A stretch of DNA of 64,000 nucleotides, from contig JAYKYS010000008.1 of NCBI GenBank assembly GCA_036924285.1, forward strand, positions 27,017,001 to 27,081,000, written 5' to 3'. The notes under the pieces were generated by a model. It saw only the letters and a program-made list of their open reading frames with translations, searched no databases and was not told where the DNA came from. The translations under genes and the position numbers were made by a program. Source of the stretch: Asterella californica (taxonomy: Eukaryota; Streptophyta; Marchantiopsida; Marchantiales; Aytoniaceae). Numbering within the stretch: the first letter of the stretch is position 1; each line of letters starts with the position of its first letter. Positions 1 to 9,515 of the stretch are shown here, piece after piece.

Positions 1-503
1 AGCTTCTTTGATGTCTTCCTTGTCTATCTCTGGTAACCCAAAAATTCTCACGTTCTTCACCCTAGAGAGTTGGTTCTGCTTTTCATTCTCTTGCTCTTGG
101 AAATAAGAGACTTGAGCCGCCTTGGTAGCTTCTGCATAAGATTTCACCTTCATCTCTAACTTCTCAACAACCTCCTTGAAACCCTCGTTTACCACAACAG
201 ATTTCTCCCCAGAAGAGATTTCTTTGGTGGTGGTGGCTACAACAGTTTGCATTTTCTTCAATGCATGAACATCTATGATAACGGCCGTAAGCGCATTCTT
301 GTGTGAAACAAGCTCACGATGCAAATCTATAACTTCAACAGATACCTCTTCCACCGCAGCAAGTACCTTATGAAGGAGTTGTTTAATCTCCTCCATCATC
401 TACAACAGCAAAAAAAATAATATTATATACAATATGCTATTTTACACCTTTGAACATGCTCATTTACCTCACCAAATTCTGTAGTATGAGTCAACCTTTT
501 CAT
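1..503 (-). pseudogene. LINE ORF1 remnant, unit 1 (C-terminal part outside window)
   Basis: The antisense reading frame starts at ATG 399, with a possible upstream mini-exon at 468-503, and runs off the left edge inside the RRM-like region. The 9-bp insertion at 122-130 adds three residues, giving YAEATKAAQ where most copies read YAEAAQ. The reading frame is kept. Confidence 0.75.
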
Positions 504-516
504 CGTCTTTCTGTTT

Positions 517-2658
517 GATGTTCTGAAATATCAAGAGAAGGTCTTTATAGTAAGAGACTTCAATGCCAGAATTCATACTTGTCAATACACACAATTTTAT
601 GCTTCTCATCACTCTTCTATTCTAGAAAAGACGATGATCTTATCTGATCTCGTATCTCTTTAGATACTTCCACAAATGACATGAAAGAGCATTTTTTAAC
701 TTTTGGATCGATTTGCAGTTTGAAAGTTTTGAACGGTACATCTCATTTTCCTCATTCTAGTCAAAACACATACGTCTCTATGTATAGAACAAGCACAGTA
801 GACTATCTCCTAGTCTCAGCTACTAATAGTTCTTCTATTTTTCACGTTTGAAGTATTGGACCCCCAACTTGAATCAAATCATACTCCTTTGTTGTTCTCA
901 CTATCCTCGTCTAGCTTTTCTTTATCTTACAAACCAAAAGGATTTGGTGATAGCACCAATACCTCAAAGGTCCGTCTTGACCACCACAAAAGACATTTTT
1001 ATCTTGATGCTCTTGAACACTTGATATCTACTACAAAGTGGAGCAATGATTTTGATATAGGGTTGGTAGGGTTGGTAGGGTTTAGACTAAACTCATGTTG
1101 ATAGCGTTGATAGGGTTGATATGTGAGAGCTCGTTCACAAGCAGGTTTTCGTCCTACCTTTAGCACCATTGATCATATCCTTTGTCTTCGTGTTGCTTGG
1201 GAGAAGTCAAAAGGAAATGGTAAATCTCTCTATGTTACTTTTATCGACTACACAAAAGCTTTTGATAGGGTGCCTAGGAAGCTCTTATGGGACAGACTTG
1301 TTGCCATTGGTGTTCCTAAAGACATGATGGCAGCGGTTTCTAAACTCTATGAACGAGTTTATGTGAAGCTTACCTCGACACAATCAAAGGAGATCTTTAG
1401 CACTATTGGAGTCATTCAAGGTTGTCCTCTCTCCCCTACTCTATTTGGTATCTTCATTGATGACGTGGAGAGATGTCTTGCTGAATTTGGAAGAGAAGGT
1501 GTGAAGTTGGGAATCTATATCATTCAAGCATTGATTTATGCTGATGATATCATCCTTCTATCACGTGATCCTTTGAGTTTACAACGACATTTGGATGCTC
1601 TTGAGGTCTTTTGCAACAACATGCAGATGGAAGTGAACCTTTCGAAGTCCAAGGTGATGGTGGTGGGTTCAAAAGTGCGCCATTCTTTTCTCTACAAGGG
1701 CCAAGTTTTACAACAAGTGGAGAGTTACAAGTACTTGGGCATTGACTTCTCTCATAACTACAGTTGGGCTTTGTGCATTCATAAGAGAGTTGAAGCTGGT
1801 TACAAAGCTTTGTACTCTCTTTTGAATCGTTGTCGACGTGCTCATCTCTTAGCATGGGATTTGAGAAAGTTTGTCTTCAGGAGTTTGGTTTTGCCTGTGA
1901 TACTTTATGGTGTTCAAGTGTGGGGGCCTGGTGCAAGGAAAGGAGCTTGGGAATGTATCGAGAAGGTTCAAAAAGTGTTCTTACAAGTGGAGCTTGGTGT
2001 AAGATGCCAAACACCATATGCTATGCTCCTTGCTGAATCTGGTTGCTTATCCGTGGAAGCAGAAGCTCTTTACTTCAATATCATTTATGTCTCAAGAGTG
2101 AGATCCCTTGGAGAGACGAGATTACCTTGTCAAGCTCTAAGAGCTACATTCTTATTCGGTTGGTATGCTGATGTGGTGGCTTGGTGTGGAAAATGGAACA
2201 TTTTTTAACGTGATTTTGACCTTCCACCTATTGCTCTTCGGGAGTTGATTCAGAAAAGGTTTTTACATGCTATATGGTCTCAATCCAAGACAAAGATGGC
2301 TTACTATCAACAGCATGTCAATCCCATGTTGGTGTATTGTGAACAAGAGTACCTCCGGGCACCTATTTCAATCTCTCTTTGGCATATCATCGCTCAGCAC
2401 CGCACTAGCTCTCATAGACTTGGCATTAAGGAAGGGCGTTGGTTAAACATTGTTAGGAGTGAACGGCTTTGTAGACTTTGTGATCAGATAGAGGATGAGG
2501 ATCATGTATTCATTGTATGTCCCTTGTATGATGAGATTAGATGTAGACATAAGATAGTTGCTAGTGATTTCTATACACTTTTACAGATGTCAGCTCTCCC
2601 ACTAGGGCTTTATATTAGAGATATAGTTTCTTGTCGTACCAATGCTCTTTTGCATTGA
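517..2658 (+). pseudogene. LINE ORF2 remnant (EN-RT-zinc knuckle), unit 1
   Basis: Endonuclease pieces lie at about 517-915, with DFNAR in one frame and TVDYLLVS in another. Stop codons cluster at 1099-1119. The RT frame is 1123-2208, with Thr instead of Ala three residues before the motif A aspartate (codon 1237-1239), and it is closed by TAA at 2206-2208. The zinc-knuckle part is 2245-2658 (Ile at its residue 69). The endonuclease frame changes, stop cluster and TAA recur in other copies. Confidence 0.85.
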
Positions 2659-2786
2659 TACGATCTCCTAGGGTTTCCTAGGCTCACATGTTGACTTTGT
2701 ATTGTTTTTATTTCTTCCATTTGATTCTTTGGGTCTTCCGGGCTTGATATTCATTCATTCATTCATTCTCCACCATGTTGATGATA

Positions 2787-2849
2787 TCAGCTTTGTTTCA
2801 AACCGGTAAACCACTTGTGTACTTTAATTCGATGAATGTTCCACATCAT
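2787..2849 (-). pseudogene. ORF2/endonuclease N-terminal remnant, inverted (unit 2)
   Basis: On the minus strand, seven codons after the ORF1 stop and in the same frame, a short reading frame begins MMWNIHRIKVHKWFTGLKQ and ends at TGA 2787-2789. The WN pair near the start followed by a basic stretch resembles the first beta strand of AP-type LINE endonucleases, which usually begin with a WN(V/I)xGL-like motif. Its place directly downstream of ORF1 is where ORF2 should start. The next codons (YHQHGGE in the same frame) may continue the domain up to the tail of the previous unit. The assignment rests on a short match and position. The same piece recurs in the other units. Confidence 0.5.
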
Positions 2850-2870
2850 AACTCTGAGGGTCAGGAATTG

Positions 2871-3685
2871 CTATTTGGAGGTATCTCGTTTCTTTTGAGT
2901 AATCACAGCACGTCCATCTCTCAAAAAAGCAACAAACCCTCCTTGTTGAGCTTCTTTTACCCTAGTGAGCTCCTTAAGCTTGGCTTCAGCTTGTAGCAGT
3001 GTAAGATCTGGATCCAACCAGATTTGCCTCCCCTTCAAGACATCTTTGTTAGCCATCGCTGTATCTTGTTGTCCTTGATCAGCAAACTTCGCGAGTATGG
3101 ATTGAGGTTGTGAGCCCTTCTGTTCGATGCTATAAGCCTAAACTAGTACAAGCTTGTGAACATGAAGCGTATCAGCAAAGAAAGTGGTAGCAGCTTCTTT
3201 GATGTCTTCCTTGTCTATCTCTGGTAACCCAAAAATTCTCACGTTCTTCACCCTAGAGAGTTGGTTCTGCTTTTCATTCTCTTGCTCTTGGAAATAAGAG
3301 ACTTGAGCCGCCTCTGCATAAGATTTCACCTTCATCTCTAACTTCTCAACAACCTCCTTGAAACCCTCGTTTACCACAACAGATTTCTCCCCAGAAGAGA
3401 TTTCTTTGGTGGTGGTGGCTACAACAGTTTGCATTTTCTTCAATGCATGAACATCTATGATAACGGCCGTAAGCGCATTCTTGTGTGAAACAAGCTCACG
3501 ATGCAAATCTATAACTTCAACAGATACCTCTTCCACCGCAGCAAGTACCTTATGAAGGAGTTGTTTAATCTCCTCCATCATCTACAACAGCAAAAAAAAT
3601 AATATTATATACAATATGCTATTTAACACCTTTGAACATGCTCATTTACCTCACCAAATTCTGTAGCATGAGTCAACCTTTTCAT
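2871..3685 (-). pseudogene. LINE ORF1 protein, antisense to ORF2, with in-frame TAG (unit 2)
   Basis: Two minus-strand frames, 3138-3581 (147 codons) and 2871-3056 (61 codons from an internal Met), lie in the same phase and are separated by one TAG at 3138-3140. Together they resemble L1-type ORF1, an RNA-binding chaperone that coats the element's RNA. Residues 1-50 look like an amphipathic coiled coil. VKNVRIFGLPE (about residues 111-121) fits the start of the RRM-like domain. The second part (KGRQIWLDPD, then a charged helix and FVAFLRDGRAVI) fits the C-terminal domain. A possible 12-codon first exon lies at 3650-3685. The ATG at 3581 is the first Met after an intron-like acceptor. The TAG and the inverted position argue against function. 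Confidence 0.75.
3582..3649 (-). other. Candidate 68-nt intron in ORF1 (unit 2)
   Basis: On the minus strand the segment begins GTAAATGAG directly after GGTGAG and ends in a T-rich tract followed by GCTGTTGTAG directly before ATGATGG. It is T-rich and GT...AG bounded, near the short end for plant introns. Removing it joins ATG-started codons MKRLTHATEFGE (3650-3685) in frame to ORF1. No clear branch point is visible. A 5' UTR that resembles an intron by chance is the alternative. Confidence 0.4.
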
Positions 3686-3698
3686 CGTCTTTCTGTTT

Positions 3699-4283
3699 GA
3701 TGTTCTGAAATATCAAGAGAAGGTCTTTATAGTAAGAGACTTCAATGCCAGAATTCATACTTGTCAATTCACACAATTTTATGCTTCTCATCACTCTTCT
3801 ATTCTAGAAAAGACGATGATCTTATCTGATCTCGTATCTCTTTAGATACTTCCACAAATGACATGAAAGAGCATTTTCTAACTTTTGGATCGATTTGCAG
3901 TTTGAAAGTTTTGAACGGTACATCTCATTTTCCTCATTCTAGTCAAAACACATACGTCTCTATGTATAGAACAAGCACAGTAGACTATCTCCTAGTCTCA
4001 GCTACTAATAGTTCTTCTATTTTTCACGTTTGAAGTATTGGACCCCCAACTTGAATCAAATCATACTCCTTTGTTGTTCTCACTATCCTCGTCTAGCTTT
4101 TCTTTATCTTACAAACCAAAAGGATTTGGTGATAGCACCAATACCTCAAAGGTCCGTCTTGACCACCACAAAAGACATTTTTATCTTGATGCTCTTGAAC
4201 ACTTGATATCTACTACAAAGTGGAGCAATGATTTTGATATAGGGTTGGTAGGGTTGGTAGGGTTTAGACTAAACTCATGTTGA
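3699..4283 (+). pseudogene. Apurinic-type endonuclease domain remnant of ORF2 (unit 2)
   Basis: The plus strand encodes DVLKYQEKVFIVRDFNARIHTCQ, matching the GDFNAR motif of LINE endonucleases with Arg in place of Gly. It continues in another frame as SICSLKVLNG and then TVDYLLVS, the usual SxIDY-like strand near the domain's end. It returns to the first frame as LESNHTPLLFSLS, resembling the SDHxPL motif with Asn in place of Asp. These enzymes nick the target DNA to prime reverse transcription. At least two frame changes (near 3830 and near 4035) break the frame. Roughly the first half of the domain, including the usual QE motif, is absent here. Only a fragment of the start survives on the opposite strand at 2787-2849. 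About 55 codons of linker follow (4118-4283). Confidence 0.7.
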
Positions 4284-4304
4284 TAGCGTTGATAGGGTTG
4301 ATAT
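4242..4304 (+). repeat. Short tandem-repeat scar with stop cluster, replacing RT fingers (unit 2)
   Basis: Two copies of a GGGTTGGTA-like 9-mer are followed by a short spacer and three GTTGATAG-like repeats. In the ORF2 frame these read TGA TAG CGT TGA TAG GGT TGA. In intact LINEs roughly 200 or more codons, including RT blocks 0-2, lie between the endonuclease and the QAGFR motif. Here about 75 codons' worth of DNA remains, so I read this as filler at an internal deletion. Confidence 0.6.
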
Positions 4305-5390
4305 GTGAGAGCTCGTTCACAAGCAGGTTTTCGTCCTACCTTTAGCACCATTGATCATATCCTTTGTCTTCGTGTTGCTTGGGAGAAGTCAAAAGGAAAT
4401 GGTAAATCTCTCTATGTTGCTTTTATCGACTACACAAAAGCTTTTGATAGGGTGCCTAGGAAGCTCTTATGGGACAGACTTGTTGCCATTGGTGTTCCTA
4501 AAGACATGATGGCAGCGGTTTCTAAACTCTATGAACGAGTTTATGTGAAGCTTACCTCGACACAATCAAAGGAGATCTTTAGCACTATTGGAGTCATTCA
4601 AGGTTGTCCTCTCTCCCCTACTCTATTTGGTATCTTCATTGATGACGTGGAGAGATGTCTTGCTGAATTTGGAAGAGAAGGTGTGAAGTTGGGAATCTAT
4701 ATCATTCAAGCATTGATTTATGCTGATGATATCATCCTTCTATCACGTGATCCTTTGAGTTTACAACGACATTTGGATGCTCTTGAGGTCTTTTGCAACA
4801 ACATGCAGATGGAAGTGAACCTTTCGAAGTCCAAGGTGATGGTGGTGGGTTCAAAAGTGCGCCATTCTTTTCTCTACAAGGGCCAAGTTTTACAACAAGT
4901 GGAGAGTTACAAGTACTTGGGCATTGACTTCTCTCATAACTACAGTTGGGCTTTGTGCATTCATAAGAGAGTTGAAGCTGGTTACAAAGCTTTGTACTCT
5001 CTTTTGAATCGTTGTCGACGTGCTCATCTCTTAGCATGGGATTTGAGAAAGTTTGTCTTCAGGAGTTTGGTTTTGCCTGTGATACTTTATGGTGTTCAAG
5101 TGTGGGGGCCTGGTGCAAGGAAAGGAGCTTGGGAATGTATCGAGAAGGTTCAAAAAGTGTTCTTACAAGTGGAGCTTGGTGTAAGATGCCAAACACCATA
5201 TGCTATGCTCCTTGCTGAATCTGGTTGCTTATCCGTGGAAGCAGAAGCTCTTTACTTCAATATCATTTATGTCTCAAGAGTGAGATCCCTTGGAGAGACG
5301 AGATTACCTTGTCAAGCTCTAAGAGCTACATTCTTATTCGGTTGGTATGCTGATGTGGTGGCTTGGTGTGGAAAATGGAACATTTTTTAA
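4305..5390 (+). pseudogene. LINE reverse transcriptase domain, ORF2 fragment (unit 2)
   Basis: 361 codons read through the palm of a non-LTR reverse transcriptase: QAGFR (residues 6-10), motif A AFIDYTKAFD with Asp42, motif B QGCPLSPTLFG (99-109), motif C YADD (139-142), motif D region EVNLSKSK (170-177) and YKYLG (202-206). The enzyme copies the element's RNA at a nicked target. The frame opens at GTG immediately after stops, so this is an ORF border and not a true start; the finger blocks before QAGFR are missing. TAA at 5388-5390 interrupts a frame that continues in phase into the zinc knuckle. Motif A and YADD are intact in most units, yet the protein is truncated at both ends. Confidence 0.9.
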
Positions 5391-5426
5391 CGTGATTTTG
5401 ACCTTCCACCTATTGCTCTTCGGGAG

Positions 5427-5840
5427 TTGATTCAGAAAAGGTTTTTACATGCTATATGGTCTCAATCCAAGACAAAGATGGCTTACTATCAACAGCATGT
5501 CAATCCCATGTTGGTGTATTGTGAACAAGAGTACCTCCGGGCACCTATTTCAATCTCTCTTTGGCATATCATCGCTCAGCACCGCACTAGCTCTCATAGA
5601 CTTGGCATTAAGGAAGGGCGTTGGTTAAACATGGTTAGGAGTGAACGGCTTTGTAGACTTTGTGATCAGATAGAGGATGAGGATCATGTATTCATTGTAT
5701 GTCCCTTGTATGATGAGATTAGATGTAGACATAAGATAGTTGCTAGTGATTTCTATACACTTTTACAGATGTCAGCTCTCCCACTAGGGCTTTATATTAG
5801 AGATATAGTTTCTTGTCGTACCAATGCTCTTTTGCATTGA
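5427..5840 (+). pseudogene. C-terminal zf-RVT-like zinc-knuckle domain of ORF2 (unit 2)
   Basis: This frame is in the same phase as the RT frame, 12 codons after its TAA, so it is the C-terminal end of ORF2. It begins at TTG (an ORF border). The stretch SISLWHIIAQHR then GIKEGRW leads to a CX2CX7HX4C cluster (C76, C79, H87, C92 in RLCRLCDQIEDEDHVFIVC). That matches the zf-RVT knuckle found at the C terminus of many plant and other LINE ORF2 proteins, thought to help bind element RNA or target DNA. Residue 69 is Met here and Ile in other units (base 5633). The frame ends at TGA 5838-5840. Confidence 0.8.
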
Positions 5841-5930
5841 TACGATCTCCTAGGGTTTCCTAGGCTCACATGTTGACTTTGTATTGTTTTTATTTCTTCC
5901 ATTTGATTCTTTGGGTCTTCCGGGCTTGAT
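5841..5930 (+). other. LINE 3' UTR (unit 2)
   Basis: Ninety bases separate the ORF2 stop from the tail. They include CCTAGG-GTTT-CCTAGG (5849-5864), able to form a 6-bp hairpin with a 4-base loop, followed by a T-rich stretch. LINE 3' ends often carry structures read by their own RT; that role here is a guess. Confidence 0.4.
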
Positions 5931-5950
5931 ATTCATTCATTCATTCATTC
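5931..5950 (+). repeat. (ATTC)5 microsatellite tail (unit 2)
   Basis: Five perfect ATTC repeats close the unit. Simple-repeat tails in place of poly(A) are typical of several LINE lineages. The same five-repeat length is kept in the constant-length units, for example at 2749-2768, 20919-20938 and 62285-62304. Confidence 0.75.
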
Positions 5951-6052
5951 TCCACCATGTTGATGATATCAGCTTTGTTTCAAACCGGTAAACCACTTGT
6001 GTACTTTAATTCGATGAATGTTCCACATCATAACTCTGAGGGTCAGGAATTG

Positions 6053-6867
6053 CTATTTGGAGGTATCTCGTTTCTTTTGAGTAATCACAGCACGTCCATC
6101 TCTCAAAAAAGCAACAAACCCTCCTTGTTGAGCTTCTTTTACCCTAGTGAGCTCCTTAAGCTTGGCTTCAGCTTGTAGCAGTGTAAGATCTGGATCCAAC
6201 CAGATTTGCCTCCCCTTCAAGACATCTTTGTTAGCCATCGCTGTATCTTGTTGTCCTTGATCAGCAAACTTCGCGAGTATGGATTGAGGTTGTGAGCCCT
6301 TCTGTTCGATGCTATAAGCCTAAACTAGTACAAGCTTGTGAACATGAAGCGTATCAGCAAAGAAAGTGGTAGCAGCTTCTTTGATGTCTTCCTTGTCTAT
6401 CTCTGGTAACCCAAAAATTCTCACGTTCTTCACCCTAGAGAGTTGGTTCTGCTTTTCATTCTCTTGCTCTTGGAAATAAGAGACTTGAGCCGCCTCTGCA
6501 TAAGATTTCACCTTCATCTCTAACTTCTCAACAACCTCCTTGAAACCCTCGTTTACCACAACAGATTTCTCCCCAGAAGAGATTTCTTTGGTGGTGGTGG
6601 CTACAACAGTTTGCATTTTCTTCAATGCATGAACATCTATGATAACGGCCGTAAGCGCATTCTTGTGTGAAACAAGCTCACGATGCAAATCTATAACTTC
6701 AACAGATACCTCTTCCACCGCAGCAAGTACCTTATGAAGGAGTTGTTTAATCTCCTCCATCATCTACAACAGCAAAAAAAATAATATTATATACAATATG
6801 CTATTTTACACCTTTGAACATGCTCATTTACCTCACCAAATTCTGTAGCATGAGTCAACCTTTTCAT
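6053..6867 (-). pseudogene. LINE ORF1 remnant, unit 3
   Basis: N-terminal part 6320-6763, TAG at 6320-6322, C-terminal part 6053-6238, candidate first exon 6832-6867. Confidence 0.75.
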
Positions 6868-6880
6868 CGTCTTTCTGTTT

Positions 6881-9022
6881 GATGTTCTGAAATATCAAGA
6901 GAAGGTCTTTATAGTAAGAGACTTCAATGCCAGAATTCATACTTGTCAATTCACACAATTTTATGCTTCTCATCACTCTTCTATTCTAGAAAAGACGATG
7001 ATCTTATCTGATCTCGTATCTCTTTAGATACTTCCACAAATGACATGAAAGAGCATTTTCTAACTTTTGTATCGATTTGCAGTTTGAAAGTTTTGAACGG
7101 TACATCTCATTTTCCTCATTCTAGTCAAAACACATACGTCTCTATGTATAGAACAAGCACAGTAGACTATCTCCTAGTCTCAGCTACTAATAGTTCTTCT
7201 ATTTTTCACGTTTGAAGTATTGGACCCCCAACTTGAATCAAATCATACTCCTTTGTTGTTCTCACTATCCTCGTCTAGCTTTTCTTTATCTTACAAACCA
7301 AAAGGATTTGGTGATAGCACCAATACCTCAAAGGTCCGTCTTGACCACCACAAAAGACATTTTTATCTTGATGCTCTTGAACACTTGATATCTACTACAA
7401 AGTGGAGCAATGATTTTGATATAGGGTTGGTAGGGTTGGTAGGGTTTAGACTAAACTCATGTTGATAGCGTTGATAGGGTTGATATGTGAGAGCTCGTTC
7501 ACAAGCAGGTTTTCGTCCTACCTTTAGCACCATTGATCATATCCTTTGTCTTCGTGTTGCTTGGGAGAAGTCAAAAGGAAATGGTAAATCTCTCTATGTT
7601 GCTTTTATCGACTACACAAAAGCTTTTGATAGGGTGCCTAGGAAGCTCTTATGGGACAGACTTGTTGCCATTGGTGTTCCTAAAGACATGATGGCAGCGG
7701 TTTCTAAACTCTATGAACGAGTTTATGTGAAGCTTACCTCGACACAATCAAAGGAGATCTTTAGCACTATTGGAGTCATTCAAGGTTGTCCTCTCTCCCC
7801 TACTCTATTTGGTATCTTCATTGATGACGTGGAGAGATGTCTTGCTGAATTTGGAAGAGAAGGTGTGAAGTTGGGAATCTATATCATTCAAGCATTGATT
7901 TATGCTGATGATATCATCCTTCTATCACGTGATCCTTTGAGTTTACAACGACATTTGGATGCTCTTGAGGTCTTTTGCAACAACATGCAGATGGAAGTGA
8001 ACCTTTCGAAGTCCAAGGTGATGGTGGTGGGTTCAAAAGTGCGCCATTCTTTTCTCTACAAGGGCCAAGTTTTACAACAAGTGGAGAGTTACAAGTACTT
8101 GGGCATTGACTTCTCTCATAACTACAGTTGGGCTTTGTGCATTCATAAGAGAGTTGAAGCTGGTTACAAAGCTTTGTACTCTCTTTTGAATCGTTGTCGA
8201 CGTGCTCATCTCTTAGCATGGGATTTGAGAAAGTTTGTCTTCAGGAGTTTGGTTTTGCCTGTGATACTTTATGGTGTTCAAGTGTGGGGGCCTGGTGCAA
8301 GGAAAGGAGCTTGGGAATGTATCGAGAAGGTTCAAAAAGTGTTCTTACAAGTGGAGCTTGGTGTAAGATGCCAAACACCATATGCTATGCTCCTTGCTGA
8401 ATCTGGTTGCTTATCCGTGGAAGCAGAAGCTCTTTACTTCAATATCATTTATGTCTCAAGAGTGAGATCCCTTGGAGAGACGAGATTACCTTGTCAAGCT
8501 CTAAGAGCTACATTCTTATTCGGTTGGTATGCTGATGTGGTGGCTTGGTGTGGAAAATGGAACATTTTTTAACGTGATTTTGACCTTCCACCTATTGCTC
8601 TTCGGGAGTTGATTCAGAAAAGGTTTTTACATGCTATATGGTCTCAATCCAAGACAAAGATGGCTTACTATCAACAGCATGTCAATCCCATGTTGGTGTA
8701 TTGTGAACAAGAGTACCTCCGGGCACCTATTTCAATCTCTCTTTGGCATATCATCGCTCAGCACCGCACTAGCTCTCATAGACTTGGCATTAAGGAAGGG
8801 CGTTGGTTAAACATTGTTAGGAGTGAACGGCTTTGTAGACTTTGTGATCAGATAGAGGATGAGGATCATGTATTCATTGTATGTCCCTTGTATGATGAGA
8901 TTAGATGTAGACATAAGATAGTTGCTAGTGATTTCTATACACTTTTACAGATGTCAGCTCTCCCACTAGGGCTTTATATTAGAGATATAGTTTCTTGTCG
9001 TACCAATGCTCTTTTGCATTGA
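6881..9022 (+). pseudogene. LINE ORF2 remnant, unit 3
   Basis: Endonuclease pieces from 6881 to about 7280, RT frame 7487-8572 ending in TAA, zinc knuckle 8609-9022 with Ile at residue 69. Confidence 0.88.
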
Positions 9023-9234
9023 TACGATCTCCTAGGGTTTCCTAGGCTCACATGTTGACTTTGTATTGTTTTTATTTCTTCCATTTGATTCTTTGGGTCT
9101 TCCGGGCTTGATATTCATTCATTCATTCATTCTCCACCATGTTGATGATATCAGCTTTGTTTCAAACCGGTAAACCACTTGTGTACTTTAATTCGATGAA
9201 TGTTCCACATCATAACTCTGAGGGTCAGGAATTG

Positions 9235-9514
9235 CTATTTGGAGGTATCTCGTTTCTTTTGAGTAATCACAGCACGTCCATCTCTCAAAAAAGCAACAAA
9301 CCCTCCTTGTTGAGCTTCTTTTACCCTAGTGAGCTCCTTAAGCTTAGCTTCAGCTTGTAGCAGTGTAAGATCTGGATCCAACCAGATTTGCCTCCCCTTC
9401 AAGACATCTTTGTTAGCCATCGCTGTATCTTGTTGTCCTTGATCAGCAAACTTCGCGAGTATGGATTGAGGTTGTGAGCCCTTCTGTTCGATGCTATAAG
9501 CCTAAACTAGTACA
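9235..9514 (-). pseudogene. ORF1 C-terminal remnant, unit 4
   Basis: Only the C-terminal domain (9235-9420) and the segment up to the TAG at 9502-9504 survive. The coiled coil and RRM-like region are gone with the 657-bp deletion. Confidence 0.7.
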
Positions 9515-9515
9515 A

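Larger units (their letters stand above)
1..2768 (+). repeat. Array unit 1 (left-truncated by window edge)
   Basis: The unit enters inside antisense ORF1 and ends at its (ATTC)5 tail (2749-2768). It differs from the rest of the direct array by a 9-bp insertion at 122-130, T at 485, A at 587 and T at 696; the inverted unit shares all four. A at 1237 (Ala to Thr at RT residue 39) is private to this copy. Confidence 0.93.
2769..5950 (+). repeat. Array unit 2 (reference unit described in detail)
   Basis: This is a complete 3,182-bp copy. I set its borders just after the previous (ATTC)5 and at the end of its own (ATTC)5, because the tail is the natural 3' end of a LINE. The order is inverted start of ORF2, inverted ORF1, then sense endonuclease, RT, zinc knuckle, 3' UTR and tail. 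A private T-to-A change lies at 3625, inside the possible ORF1 intron. Confidence 0.95.
5951..9132 (+). repeat. Array unit 3
   Basis: Full-length copy. T replaces G at 7070 in the endonuclease remnant; unit 4 shares this at 9595, which links these neighbours. Confidence 0.95.

Noticed and set aside
1060..1090. Telomere-like TAGGGTTTAG next to GGTTGGTAG repeats
   Set aside because: Only one plant-type telomere heptamer is present, so it is not an interstitial telomere tract.
1550..1855. 101-codon minus-strand ORF opposite the RT, repeated in the units
   Set aside because: It lies wholly antisense to conserved RT motifs and has no recognisable domain; a shadow frame.
1830..2036. 68-codon plus-strand ORF inside the RT region
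   Set aside because: Out-of-frame overlap with the RT C-terminal part; no domain.
1123..2208. Retron, group II intron or diversity-generating RT
   Set aside because: LINE-type motifs, an endonuclease upstream in phase and a zf-RVT-like knuckle downstream, with an ORF1 nearby, fit a non-LTR element. No intron RNA domains, msr/msd or template repeat was seen.
2775..2996. 73-codon plus-strand ORF opposite ORF1
   Set aside because: It is the reverse of the ORF1 C-terminal domain and the ORF2 start; the minus-strand reading matches known LINE domains and this one does not.
3720..3740. TATA-like ACTATAAAGAC on the minus strand upstream of the candidate ORF1 first exon
   Set aside because: It is the reverse of the conserved endonuclease codons before DFNAR, so coding origin explains it.
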